A stretch of DNA of 64,000 nucleotides. Origin: [Phialemoniopsis] sp. UDSM-2020 (Eukaryota; Ascomycota; Sordariomycetes; Thyridiales; Thyridiaceae). The DNA lies in NCBI GenBank assembly GCA_018873225.1, contig JAEILZ010000007.1:682001-746000 (forward strand), given 5' to 3'. The notes beneath the pieces were generated by a model. That model searched no databases. It had not been told where the DNA came from and worked only from the letters and a program-made list of their open reading frames with translations. Below, in pieces: positions 44,782-54,687 of the stretch. Position 1 is the first letter of the stretch. Each line of letters starts with the position of its first letter. The position numbers and the translations under genes were made by a program.

Positions 44782-45819
44782 TTATCGTTTCTGCCCTGCT
44801 GCGAGCATCCCCTTCAACATCTCAGGGACAACCTTAGGTCCATCCACCCCAATCATTACCCTGACATTAGGCTTTGCCCCTTCGGACTTGTCCTCCAGCG
44901 TCTGACCCGTCGTGTACTGCCCTTTGGTCTCTACAACCAAGCTCATGTCCTTGTACTTCCCTAGCTGAGGATCTGCGGCCACGGCCACGGCAAGAGGGTC
45001 ATATAGCACACATCCGTCCGCCCACTCAAACATGGGAGCCTCCAGATACGTTTTGCAAATAGTCTTGAACATCTTAGCCACCGGACTTCCTGCAGCCTCG
45101 TCCACCTCCTCGACCATCTGAGGACTCATGAATATCCCCGTAGCCGGATTCGTCACGTCGAGACCGACCATAGTTAGCGGGAGGCCCGAGCGGAAGACGA
45201 TATCGGCCGCGGGCGCGTCAAAGTAAATGTTGCACTCGGCGACGCTGGTGACGTTGCCCCGGCCCCAGGTGGGCTCCAGCCCGAGCCCGCCGCCCATGAA
45301 GACCACGTCGCGAAGCCAGTCGATAACTCTAGGTTCTTTGAGTATTGCCATCGCGAGATTGGTCTGCGGACCGATGGCGACGAACGTGATCTCGCCCGGG
45401 TGCTGTCGCGCAAGGCGGATGATGCAGTCCACGGCGTGCTCAGTATCTTCAGGTAGTGCTGGCAATGGTACGGAGCCCTCGCGGCCCCGCGCACCTTCGT
45501 ATGCGGCGGATAATATGGGAGGCAGCGTGCCGTTCAGTCTTGTCGACATGACGGGTGCGACAGAGACGTCGGAACGGCCAGCCGCTGCGAGAACGGCTGC
45601 CGCTCCTCGTGCGCCCAGTCGTGGAGGAGTGTTGCCGAATATGGTTGTCACGGCCAGGAGGTCGAGTCGTGGGTCGCCGAGAGCCAGGAGGAGGGCGAGA
45701 GGATCGTCGGCATCGGTGCCAGGGATGCCCACGCCCGGGTCCGTGTCGAGGATTATCTTGCGGCGCGTCATTATGGTTTGGCTGCTGAACTTTGTGAGAA
45801 AGCGACTCGGACTGGACAT
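44782..45819 (-). CDS. Inosine/uridine-preferring nucleoside hydrolase family protein
   Basis: 345 residues, single exon, minus strand. ATG at 45819; a second in-frame ATG at 45771 (Met-Thr-Arg-Arg-Lys-Ile-Ile) would give a more usual start just before the metal site. The calcium-binding signature is Asp25-Thr-Asp-Pro-Gly followed after a short insert (Val-Gly-Ile-Pro-Gly-Thr-Asp-Ala) by Asp38-Asp39, a variant known in one IUNH subfamily. Downstream are Phe-Met-Gly-Gly-Gly, an Ala-Glu-Cys-Asn-Ile-Tyr-Phe-Asp-Ala segment (usually Glu-Phe-Asn...Asp-Pro) and Tyr-Asp-Pro-Leu-Ala-Val-Ala, where the active-site His typical of the family is Tyr. The family cleaves the N-glycosidic bond of ribonucleosides to base plus ribose. 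Neighbouring nucleobase permease and oxygenases fit a salvage/catabolic role. The His-to-Tyr change may alter specificity. Confidence 0.9.
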   Translation of the reverse strand: MSSPSRFLTKFSSQTIMTRRKIILDTDPGVGIPGTDADDPLALLLALGDPRLDLLAVTTIFGNTPPRLGARGAAAVLAAAGRSDVSVAPVMSTRLNGTLPPILSAAYEGARGREGSVPLPALPEDTEHAVDCIIRLARQHPGEITFVAIGPQTNLAMAILKEPRVIDWLRDVVFMGGGLGLEPTWGRGNVTSVAECNIYFDAPAADIVFRSGLPLTMVGLDVTNPATGIFMSPQMVEEVDEAAGSPVAKMFKTICKTYLEAPMFEWADGCVLYDPLAVAVAADPQLGKYKDMSLVVETKGQYTTGQTLEDKSEGAKPNVRVMIGVDGPKVVPEMLKGMLAAGQKR

Positions 45820-46581
45820 CGAGTCGGCCAGATATGGCCTCTGTTATCAAGAATTTACACAGACCAGCGTTCAATTGCCAAGCATTAAAGGCTTAGCAGT
45901 TGGACATCGCCATCCGGCATCGGGGAGCCGCCGTCGGACACGCTCCGAAGCTCGTGCGGGGGAGTTTGGGGAACTAAGTGGGACCAGAGTCATGGTCATT
46001 AACTGGCGTTATGGGGTCAGACTTTTGGGCAAGGGCGACAGCCACCCGCCCCAGGTATCATCTGGGGACGGGGGACGGCGGGGCTGTCGATCGGCATGGG
46101 ATAGCATGGCGATGGGTTTAGCGGAGTGTTACCTTGACAAAGCCCCATCACCGTAGCCGACCGGACGTTCATAGCCGCAAAGGACGCCTGAGCTTCGGAA
46201 AGAGCACGCGACTGGCAGCCTAGCATTTTGAGTGAGATGCAAGAGGTGGACCAGAATAAGTCGACAAGGGTGAAGACTACAAGCAATTGGGATAAGCACG
46301 GGAGGTTGAGAGAAGGCCTTCTTACACCTCCTAACGCTACAGGTCTTCAACCCTCTTATCTTCTCTTGGAACCACTGTCTCTGGCAACGACTTGTTATTC
46401 AAAAGATATACATGCAACATATGCACTCAACCCTGACTGAGGAGAGCACAGACGTGGAAGCCACTCGAACTTAGCTAACGATCACTTGTTAATAACACAC
46501 CCGAAACGCTCAATCCCACTTCCGATCCCTCGCTAGGAGTCGCTCCCTCTTTCCCATTTGCAAGCCCAACACTTCGACCGT
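45820..46581. other. Intergenic region
   Basis: About 760 bp between the nucleoside hydrolase start and the cutinase stop, both on the minus strand. Only short, low-quality frames were seen. Confidence 0.55.
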
Positions 46582-47449
46582 TCAAAAGAGCTTGCTTTGG
46601 ACCCAAGCAGCAGCTTCGTTGACAAATATGTCAAAATAGACAATGTGAGCGTTGATGTCAGTGCCGCCGGCACAGACGGGGTCGCCAGCGAGGCACCAAG
46701 AGCGAATCTTGGAAGAGTAGCGGTTCAGAGATGCAAGCTGGGCTCCAGCCCGAGGGTAGATCTATAACTTATTTAGTACAATTGAGGTATAAGGCGGGAG
46801 GGATGGAAAGCTTACTCCAGCACCAGCAGATCCATTCGCAGTGTTATAGGGTTGAAACGCGGCATGACGAACATCTCCAAAGAGAGTGACGGCGGCGACT
46901 AGCATATTGTCAGCAAAGATAGTCCTACGACGTAGGCGGGTGTCTTACTCTTGTTCCCAGGAGATGTAGCCGGGTTCAGACCAAAAGTGGTAGCCTGTGT
47001 GCAGTTGGACCCCTCGAAGCGGCCACCTCCGCCGCCGAGGATGTCTCCAACCAGGTGCGCTCCCTTAGACGAGTTAGGCATTGACTCCTGCTTCGTTCAT
47101 GATTGTGACATACCTGAGAGTAACCGGTAAGCACAAGCTTGCTAAACGGGCACCGGGCGGCGTAGGACGAGATCAGCGCAGTGCCGCCCGTGACGCCGGC
47201 CTGGACCGAGTTGCAATAGTCCTCAAAGGTGGCCGGGTAGACGATGTCCTGGTACCCGCAGCTCGGGTTGCCTCTGCAGATGGCGGTGGCGAGGGCGCCC
47301 TGGCGCCCGGGGTACGGCTCGGTGGAGCCGCGGCCGATGAAGACCTGGACGGCTTGGCAGGGGGCCACCTGGCGATCGTCTAGAGCGACGGGGCTGGCGC
47401 CGATCCCCTTCAGGAGTAGGAGAGCTGGGACGAGAAGGTTGGAAAGCAT
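46582..47449 (-). CDS. Secreted cutinase-family esterase
   Basis: Four exons on the minus strand: 47449-47114, 47063-46949, 46898-46816 and 46761-46582; introns of 50, 50 and 54 nt. 237 residues. The ATG at 47449 begins a signal peptide (Met-Leu-Ser-Asn-Leu-Leu-Val-Pro-Ala-Leu-Leu-Leu-Leu), with a TATAATAA box 108-115 bp upstream. The cutinase serine motif Gly-Tyr-Ser111-Gln-Gly is split exactly by intron 1. The remaining triad members are Asp205 (Gly-Asp-Pro-Val-Cys) and His217 (Asn-Ala-His-Ile-Val). Several cysteines sit at family positions for disulfides. Fungal members hydrolyse cutin, suberin or acetylated xylan; the Gly-rich insert after the serine motif and the Thr-Ala-Thr/Gln-Ala-Thr-Thr-Phe-Gly segment recall acetylxylan-esterase-like members, so the substrate stays open. 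Confidence 0.92.
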
Positions 47450-48343
47450 TGTTGCTGACAGGTTAATTGCTGTAACTCTTGATTTGGTCGAGGCGAACGA
47501 GTTGCTGGATGGTGATGAGAACGAGCAAGGAGCAAGTTGACGAAAATTCAGTTCCTTATTATACACAATCATCACTTCTGCGGAGGAAATTAGTTTCTCC
47601 TGAACCACTTGGTCTCATTCCAAGTTTGCATGTTTAAGTTGGAGTATCACCCGAGGTTATTCAGAATGTGAAGCAGCCACGGATCCATTGCCATGATGCT
47701 ATTCACACCCTATTTACAAGCCAAGCTGTTCCTGGCACCTCGGGTCTAGCCTTTTGTTAACCTTAAACTGCCGGGTCCGTGTGGGGTTCTGGCCTTAGCA
47801 ATACTTGACTGATTCTCATCGATCCTGGAGACAGAGCAGAAGTCGATGGCATGCATTTCAATACCACCCACACCTGGAATCAACCCCCAATTCTCGTATG
47901 CAAAACCTGGTTCAGCTACCCGTACCTGAAAGTGCCGGCCATGTGGGAGGTTCCATCGTTGTCTTGGCATGACAGTAACCTGTCCAAATGAGGCAACCTG
48001 GAGTAGGCGCTTGGGGTTCGACCCCGGTCTGCAGTGTGTTCCCCGCATTCCGATCCAATTCGCTGATTCGACAGATCTTATGGTCGTCACGATGAGCAAG
48101 GGAGACGGTCCGAGGCTCAATCCGAAGAAACGCCGACAGACCTGAGCGGCAGATTTACTCGGTGCTGCCCAACGGCAACAACGTTCCGACGTTGGTGAAT
48201 GTTGAGCGTTCGAGAGGAGAAGGAGAAGTGAGTTTCTCCTGCTAGTGAAACGCCTTTTTTGATGATCAAATGATACAGTGATAGTACAAGCAAATTGACA
48301 CAATACCGACATTCCCCGAGCCCAAACACAAGCCTTGATTGGA
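47450..48343. other. Intergenic region between cutinase and acyltransferase genes
   Basis: About 890 bp including the cutinase promoter. A 188-codon minus-strand open stretch (47746-48312) has no recognisable domain or protein-like composition and was not called. Confidence 0.55.
47557..47564 (-). promoter_or_regulatory. TATA box of cutinase gene
   Basis: The minus strand reads TATAATAA, about 110 bp upstream of the ATG at 47449. Confidence 0.45.
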
Positions 48344-49915
48344 TCACGAGAACGAGTCCAGATATTCTATGACCCCAGGCCAAGCGGAGGATGGAAAGTC
48401 CGCCGTAAGCCAAAAGTTCCCATCAAGATCCCTCCCCACGACAGTCGCAAAGCTCGACGCAAAACCCACAGTCTCCAAGCTCTGCGAGTGCACAAACACG
48501 GGATGGCCCAGCTTCCTCCGGCCCGGCCTGTCCTCACTCGCCGGCTTCGTCACCGCGGGACTGAAGTCGAGGTTCTCAAAGAACCGCGCCTTGCTCCAGT
48601 TGGACACGACCACGAGCAGCGCGTCGCTCGGCCCAAAGACGGGCCCGCGCCCCGTCTTGACCATGTCGTCGTGCGCGAGCACGGCGAGCGCCTTGATCTG
48701 CTCCTCGGTGGTCTGCGAGGCGATGGCCCTGCGGCAGCCCAGCGCTAGCTCGCCCGGCGCCATGTCGGCCGCCTCGCGCCGGCTGCGGGAGACGAAGACG
48801 GCCGAGGGCGCGTTGCCGACGTACGCGGCGTCGCGGCGGAAGACGGAGGTGACGCGGCCGCGCGGGTCGACGGGGAGCGTGGTTGTGATGCTGCGGGTCG
48901 AATTGGCGGGCAGGCTCTGCGCCATGATGCGGTTGACGAGCGCGACCACGAGGTCGCCCTCGCTGATGAACGAGTTGTTGACAGAGGATTCGTCGCCGTC
49001 TACCGGGACGGGAAGCTGGCTCCTGGCTTCTTTCAGGAAGTTGTCCATGGTCTGCTTGGGGATGCAGATCTGGCGCGACTCGAGCTTGGGGTTCCACCAA
49101 GCGTCAAACATGAGGCCCAGACCGAAGCGAATGAGGCCCAGGCCTGTGAGTTTACTGTCTAGTAGCACAGACTTCTCTTTCGGTTGTGACTTGTAGAGCC
49201 CGGCCATGGCGTCGTCATAGAGGCCCATAAACTGCGGCACCTGCGATTGCCTCCCGGCCAGGATTAGCTGCCAAGCATTGATGATGGCGATCAACCCGCC
49301 AAGGTCCGTAATAGCATGGTTTCGGTTGATCGAGACCAAAGTCCCGTCATTGAAGGTGATGACGTGGAGCGAGAAGAGTGGAAGGTCAGAGTAAAAATAG
49401 TCGTCGATGCTCCTGGGCGCGCCTGGTCCAAAAGCCAGCTTATCAAACTGCCGCGCACTGGGGAAGGTCGCTGTCCTGGCACTGGCACGCGGAAGTTTGG
49501 AGGCCTCGGGGTGCTCTGACATTTGCATGTCATGATGCTCCTTGGTGAAGTACAGAGCGGGCCGGTCTTCTGTGAACGGGGTTGGAATGTGGATCTCGGC
49601 TTTCCCATCGGCCTTGTGGTGGGTGGACTTGTCAGCTCGTCGGCCACGTTAAGAAGCGCACGGCACACTTACCTTGAGTCGAAGCCTGCCTCCCATTTTC
49701 CGCCATCCTTCCATCTGGAATAGCTGTGATAAAGAGTGGCCAAGCATGTCCACGTCAAGGACGTCGTCGAAGCGAAACGTCCACAGCGGATTGTACGGGC
49801 GCAGGTTGGCCGAGTCGTCAAAGAGGTGGACCGGCACCACCTCGTCGGTCGGCACGGGCGGGGGTGCCACTCGGCGCGGCCCGTATCCGAGCAGACGGAG
49901 CACAAACGAGGCCAT
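48344..49915 (-). CDS. BAHD-like fungal acyltransferase (HxxxD)
   Basis: Exons 49915-49673 and 49612-48344 on the minus strand, with a 60-nt phase-0 intron (GTAAGT...CAAG), 503 residues. The ATG at 49915 (Met-Ala-Ser-Phe-Val) replaces an in-frame GTG. The intron join restores the family sequence in which a Gly-Gly-Arg-Leu-Arg-Leu-Lys strand leads into Asp-Gly-Lys-Ala-Glu-Ile-His-Ile-Pro. The catalytic motif is His180-Ala-Ile-Thr-Asp184. The plant DFGWG motif is absent; the corresponding C-terminal stretch reads Thr-Ala-Asp-Phe-Pro, as in many fungal members. Such enzymes transfer acyl groups from CoA to hydroxyls or amines in secondary metabolism. Next to it lies a Zn2Cys6 regulator and two reductases, so a tailoring step in a small cluster is plausible. 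It is strongly GC-rich in the middle. Confidence 0.9.
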
Positions 49916-50296
49916 CTCTATCCCATCCACTTACAATGTCGTCGCGTGGCGAAAGATGACTCCTTCCCGGGTGGACAGGCTTGACGCTCGAAAGCAGAGA
50001 CCGAAAAGGGGAGAAATGCCAAAATCTGACATGCCACGTGATAGGCCAAGCGCCAAAATTACATGCTCCCAGTGAATCCTTCGCCAAGTTGGCGTGACTT
50101 TGCAATTCAGTCAACAAGCTACATGAACACTCGCAGGACCAGTTGAAGACCTCACAGGTCATGAAGGTAATAAACCAACTCAATAGTGGCATTCCGTACG
50201 AAAGCTCAATTCGAACAGTAAATACTGCACTCCACATTGCGGTCTGTAATTTCCAGGACGATACCACGATCAAGAGCCCTGGTCCTCTTCGAAGCC
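49916..50296. promoter_or_regulatory. Promoter region of acyltransferase gene
   Basis: 381 bp between the acyltransferase start and the regulator stop. It contains GCATTCCGTACGAAAG (50189-50204). This shares the GCATTCCG core with the region upstream of the regulator (52413-52420), but the match is short. Confidence 0.4.
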
Positions 50297-52302
50297 CTAG
50301 GCAAGAGAACATGTGAGAATCAGATCCTTTGGAAACTGCTCCTGTGCTTCAATAATGGACAGATAAACATCTGAACAAAGGTTAGTCTCAACGTGCATCG
50401 TCAGCAACAGGTCTAAATAGAAATCACTCACCAGCAACACGCCACCGCTTGCTACATAACCGCAAAAAATGCCTCCACTCCGATAGGTTCTTATCAAACG
50501 CGTCGCTGCGCATGTCGGCGAGGTACGTGACGTACGTTAGGGCCGAGTGGTACGCAAAGTGGACGGCAAAGATGGACATGGAGTCGATGATGTCCCGCCC
50601 GTCGGCCGTCGACTTGAGCTGCAGGATGCGCGTGACCGTCTTGGAGGCTTCCTCCAGGACGACGGTCGTCTCGTGCGAAAAGGCGCGGACTTCGTCGCCA
50701 CAAATGTCGCCGTAGAGCGCGAGCCGCCGGCGTGAGAATCTTTCCAGGAGCAAGATGGAGCTTGGATGCATTGTCAGTACGCGGGCCGGGAAAGAGAGGG
50801 CGGGGGAGTTGTACCTGTAGCATACGGCCGACTGGTCGCATAGCTCGAGCTTTCTCAGATCGGATTCGTTGTTGGTGAGATGCAGCAGCGCAAAGAGAGT
50901 GCGGCGCAATTGTGTCTCTTCCTCGCGGCAGAGAGGATCGGTGGTTGGATTTCGACGGAGATGTCGTAGCGTCCGACTGAGCAGGTGCACGCCTTGGGCC
51001 AGACGCCCAAATCTACCTTTCAGAAGGCCTGGGTTGTCACGCACTCTGATGGCGCTATCCGTAGTCATGGTCTGTCAATACGCAGTTAGCACGAGTGGTC
51101 GGTGGCAAGCCATTGGACAGAACCGACCCCAGCTTCAAAGATTTCGTCCTCCACTGGTAAGAATGACTCCTCATCTGGATCTTCCGTCACCATCGCTCCG
51201 GATGGGTCGCTCATAAGAATGAAACTAGACTGTGTAAGGACCTATCAATCACCTCCCGTCAAAGAAAGATTAAACTTACCGATCGAGGATCAGGATAGCC
51301 CACCACGTCCGTCTCCTCTCCTCCAGCTCATCTGCTGAGAACCCGGTAGGCGTCGTCCTTGTGTCTCTATCGATACATAGCGCGGTTGCATAGCGTACAC
51401 AGCAGCCCACGGAAAAGTATGCCGCAGGATAGATCGCCTGACCCAGCTCGTATATAGAGATGAGCAGCCCAGCATGGAGAATATGTATCGAGAGAACGCC
51501 GGCAATCTCGAAATGCGACAGAAATCGTTTGGCAGCGTGGTAAATCTGCGAGTCCAGCTCTCCCGTAGACGCAGAAGCTAGTTTCATACCCAGAGCCAGC
51601 ATGTAGAGCTCCCCTCGGCGCTGGGACAGCGGGCTGAGGAGCTGCTGGTGGAAGCGACGCTTCGAGATGATGGGGAACCACGGGTGCACGAGGTGAAAGT
51701 AGTTCTTTGCTATCTCGCGGATGCTGTCGAGGTCACCGAGGTATTCTGTGATAAACGGCGGTATCGGCACCTTTGGTCGGGGCACGTCCAGGTGTGCAGC
51801 TCGAAAGACCTCGGGCGCGAGGAAGAAGGCGGCAGGGAACTCATCGTGATGAGGGTACCGCTCGCTATCGACGTCGTAGTTCCTGTCGCCGAGCAAGCTC
51901 GACTGGATCACGGCTATCTCTGTGCTTTGTGATCTGACAACACTTGGCAGTCGCGGGGAGTTTCGCTTTCGTCGCTCGGGATACAGGCACTGGATGTCCT
52001 TCCTGTACATGTATGTCAGCGACACCTGTCTGCGCCTCGCCAGCAGACCTGACAGCAGCCTGTCAGATAGAATGCCCCCCGAGCTGGTTGTGCCCTCCAT
52101 GATCTGTGATGGAGTTCGGATAGGCTATCGTCCAGGTACATGAAGGGCCACCCAAGCTGCTGTTCTCTCGCCAATGGTCTACACATAGGTCGACTCGTGA
52201 TGCTTACTTTTCACACAGATTACAAATAGGCAGAGCCTTGTCGCATCGTCTCTTCTCCTTTCGACATGCTACGCATGACAGCGCTGCTTGCGATTTGGGC
52301 AT
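50297..52302 (-). CDS. Zn(II)2Cys6 transcription factor with fungal-specific regulatory domain
   Basis: Six exons on the minus strand: 52302-52208, 52002-51280, 51224-51128, 51071-50815, 50760-50432 and 50370-50297; introns of 205, 55, 56, 54 and 61 nt. 524 residues. The zinc cluster is Cys10-x2-Cys13-x6-Cys20-x6-Cys27-x2-Cys30-x6-Cys37, and the last spacing is produced only by splicing the 205-nt intron. The middle-homology domain follows (Tyr-Phe-His-Leu-Val-His-Pro-Trp-Phe-Pro-Ile near residue 130, then Arg-Arg-Arg-Thr-Trp-Trp before intron 2). The 54-nt intron 4 has no stop and keeps frame; removing it restores Cys-Tyr-Ser-Ser-Ile-Leu. The frame also extends upstream to an ATG at 52590, but that part contains an 8-bp tandem repeat and CGG elements, so 52302 is preferred. 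It is probably a local regulator of flanking acyltransferase and reductase genes. Confidence 0.87.
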
Positions 52303-52943
52303 ACTGGCGGCCGACTGGTACAGGACTGGACGGAAGGTGGATGGAATAGGTTGGGTTGCGGTCTTGCGGTCTTGCGGTCTTGCGGAGATTGAAGAAGGGA
52401 TGGAAAATATGCGCATTCCGCTCGGTCCGAAAGTCCGCATCACAAAAAGTGGAGAACGGTGTGGGTTCGTCTCATCGTGTGTTGGTCGAGTCAGGCTTGG
52501 CTGGTTGGACGGGTTGATCTGGAGCGGAACCGGGTTTAAAAGGCACATGTCCGGATCCGTCATTTGTCCCGCTTGATCACCACCAGTCATTTATCTGTCC
52601 TCAGGGCCTCGGTCATGATGTTTGTTCTCAATAAACTACTGTGTTGGCAATACACAGTCCTGAGCAATGGTGGAAAGAGAGTCTGGATACTGTGAACGGT
52701 TTGCCTTTGATAACCCAGCTATTGACTGTCTGACATCACATGGAGCCAAGCATGGCGAGTACAAAGGGGTGGGGATGTCCAAAATTATCGCTATTGACCT
52801 GGGAAAAAAAGAGTCTTTTATGGGCCGCACTGCTTCTTCTAGTCCATTATCACCTTATTGAGCACTCTCTTCCTATGACTAGGTTTGGTATATTGCTACG
52901 TTCAAATTGGAATGATTCCATGCTACACTGACCTTAGCCGGTC
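52303..52943. promoter_or_regulatory. Upstream region of Zn2Cys6 regulator
   Basis: About 640 bp up to the stop of the next SDR. It holds an 8-bp tandem repeat TTGCGGTC (52356-52385, three copies plus a partial) and a CGG/CCG-rich element (52411-52440). An open frame to 52590 exists, but its coding status is doubtful. Confidence 0.5.
52411..52440. promoter_or_regulatory. CGG-triplet-rich element, candidate autoregulatory site
   Basis: A 30-bp stretch with CCG/CGG triplets. Pieces of it (CGGACTT, TTTCGGA, GCGGAAT when read on the minus strand) recur in the SDR/reductase promoter at 54290-54330. Zn2Cys6 proteins bind paired CGG triplets. Confidence 0.4.
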
Positions 52944-54034
52944 TCATTTCCTGAATGAGGCCAAGATATCGCGAGCATGCGCAAAGTCAAATTCGTCCAG
53001 TGTCTCCTTCCACAGAGTGTCAATCGTCTGACGGCCCTCTTCGGTGTATACCATGTCGGCAAACCTAAAACGAATTGAATCAGCAACCTAGGTTCTACAG
53101 ACACTGCAGACAAGATTACTTACGGGTGAATCGCCCAGTCAAACACAAAAGACCCGTGTGACTCTTTGCCCTTGACGATAGTTGCATCGAGGTACGTCGT
53201 CGCTGCGAGAGGAACACTGCGTCCCATCATGGCAGTGAGCGCCGAGAATATGGCGCCTGTGATGCCCTTCGAATCGCGATAGAGATCCGTTCCCTTGGTC
53301 AAGCCCGGGTCCACTAGGTTGATGATTACGTCGTCCGCCGAGATGTAGTCCTTTAGCTTGACCATGGCCAGGTGGCCCAGCAGCTTCGAGTCCGGGTACC
53401 GCACTGTAGCGTCCCACTTGAAGTCCTTGATGTTGTCGAGTGCCGGCAGTATAGGTCGTTTTCGTCTTTGGACCAAAGTCGCACCAAGGGCAGTACCCGA
53501 ACTGACAATCGAGAGACGTCCTGGGTGCCCACACGGCGATTTGCTCTTGAGCGCAGGCAAGAGCAGAATAGCTAAAAGGAAGGTCGATAGGTAGTTGACT
53601 TGCATGATCTCCTCGTGGCCGGTAGAAGGGACGATCTTGAAGTCCGGCTGGACGAGCCCAGCATTCAGAACCACAATGTCGAGTCTGTCCAGTTCCTTCT
53701 CGACCTTGGAGGCAAAAGCTTGTATGGAATCGTAGGATGTCATCTCGAGGCTCCACACATGGATGCTAGCCCGTGGGAACTCGCTGCGTAGCTTGGCCGC
53801 GGCCGCTTCGCCCCGGCTAATGGTCCGACAGGCGATAATGAGACGGGAGAGCTTGTTCGCAAGGTATTGTCGGCCGGCTTCGAGACCGAGACCTGTTGTC
53901 GCACCGGTGATGATGGCCGTTTGTCCCGAGAGGTCGACGGGTGGGAGCTTCAGGGGCTTGGAGAGAAACTGCGATTTCAGAAGGATGCTATTGAAGCCCT
54001 GCTTTCGCGGGGACATATTTATGGATGCTGCCAT
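52944..54034 (-). CDS. Short-chain dehydrogenase/reductase (retinol-dehydrogenase-like)
   Basis: Exons 54034-53124 and 53064-52944 on the minus strand with a 59-nt intron (GTAAGT...GCTGATTC...TTTTAG), 343 residues. The ATG at 54034 (Met-Ala-Ala-Ser-Ile-Asn-Met) was chosen because the longer frame starts with TTG and a TATAAAA box lies about 85 bp upstream. Motifs: Thr-Gly-Ala-Thr-Thr-Gly-Leu-Gly for NAD(P), Ala-Cys-Arg after strand 2 (NADP-like), Asn-Ala-Gly-Leu, Ser-Ile-Val-Ser-Ser and the catalytic Tyr-Pro-Asp-Ser-Lys. The second exon adds the usual C-terminal helix (Phe-Ala-Asp-Met-Val-Tyr...Thr-Leu-Trp-Lys-Glu-Thr). It acts on an unknown carbonyl or alcohol. It is divergent from a reductase gene across a 653-bp promoter and lies beside the Zn2Cys6 regulator. 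Confidence 0.9.
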
Positions 54035-54116
54035 CGTTTTCGATATCGTTGCTCGGGAGAGCTTTGCAGTGATAGTGTCGGATAGGACATGGTCGCTCTC
54101 CCTAAGCAACTACGTC

Positions 54117-54123
54117 TTTTATA
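54117..54123 (-). promoter_or_regulatory. TATA box of SDR gene
   Basis: The minus strand reads TATAAAA, 83-89 bp upstream of the ATG at 54034. Confidence 0.5.
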
Positions 54124-54289
54124 TGGACTCGTCATTGTGTACTCGTTTGGGGCGGTTTATCTCGAATGAACTTTCACGATATCAAACTGCATGAAATCGT
54201 TCCGTGTCCGTTCCGGAGTTAAAAGGCAACGAGTGTTTATGACCCGTAGACGGGGGTGAGGTATCCTCTAAAAGACTTCCAAAAACAGA

Positions 54290-54330
54290 TTTCGGAACGG
54301 ACTTGCGGCATGCGGAATTCCATATGTCCG
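54290..54330. promoter_or_regulatory. CGG-rich element in divergent promoter
   Basis: 41 bp with five CGG/CCG triplets, including TTTCGGA, CGGACTT and GCGGAAT. All three also occur (on the other strand) at 52411-52440 upstream of the regulator gene. It is a candidate site for the Zn2Cys6 protein. Confidence 0.4.
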
Positions 54331-54687
54331 CAAATTACCGCATCTTGTCTGCAACTAAAACCTGCTAATTAGTCCAGAACGACTAGTCAGTTCAGCCCGT
54401 CTCTCAACCAGGTCACCACGAAGCTGCTGACAAACTTTCCCTCTTCTACAACTATTCAATCTTTTTTGATATTGTGATCATGTTTTGTTGAGATGTTGTT
54501 GTTTCTGTATTTGTAATGCTCGAGGTTGTAGATACACGTAGACGATTGAATTGAGACGGCTATTTAAAGATGCAATATGTTCCATTTGATGAGATTAGCA
54601 ACACAGCTATCCTGCAACACCACTCCATCTCGTCGCCCAGACTGAGAAGACACGCACACACGCAAATCAAGACCGAAAACTCCCAAT

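Larger units (their letters stand above)
54035..54687. promoter_or_regulatory. Divergent promoter between SDR and DFR-like reductase
   Basis: 653 bp. It contains TATAAAA on the minus strand (54117-54123) for the SDR and CTATTTAAAG on the plus strand (about 54,561-54,570) for the reductase. Two CGG/CCG-rich stretches (54201-54217 and 54290-54330) resemble the element upstream of the Zn2Cys6 gene. Confidence 0.55.

Noticed and set aside
47746..48312. 188-codon minus-strand open stretch
   Set aside because: No recognisable domain or intron structure, and composition is like intergenic DNA; left uncalled.
52303..52590. N-terminal extension of the zinc-cluster regulator to an ATG at 52590
   Set aside because: It would place 97 low-complexity residues before the zinc cluster and translate an 8-bp tandem repeat and CGG elements. 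The nearer ATG gives a typical start; the extension is not excluded.
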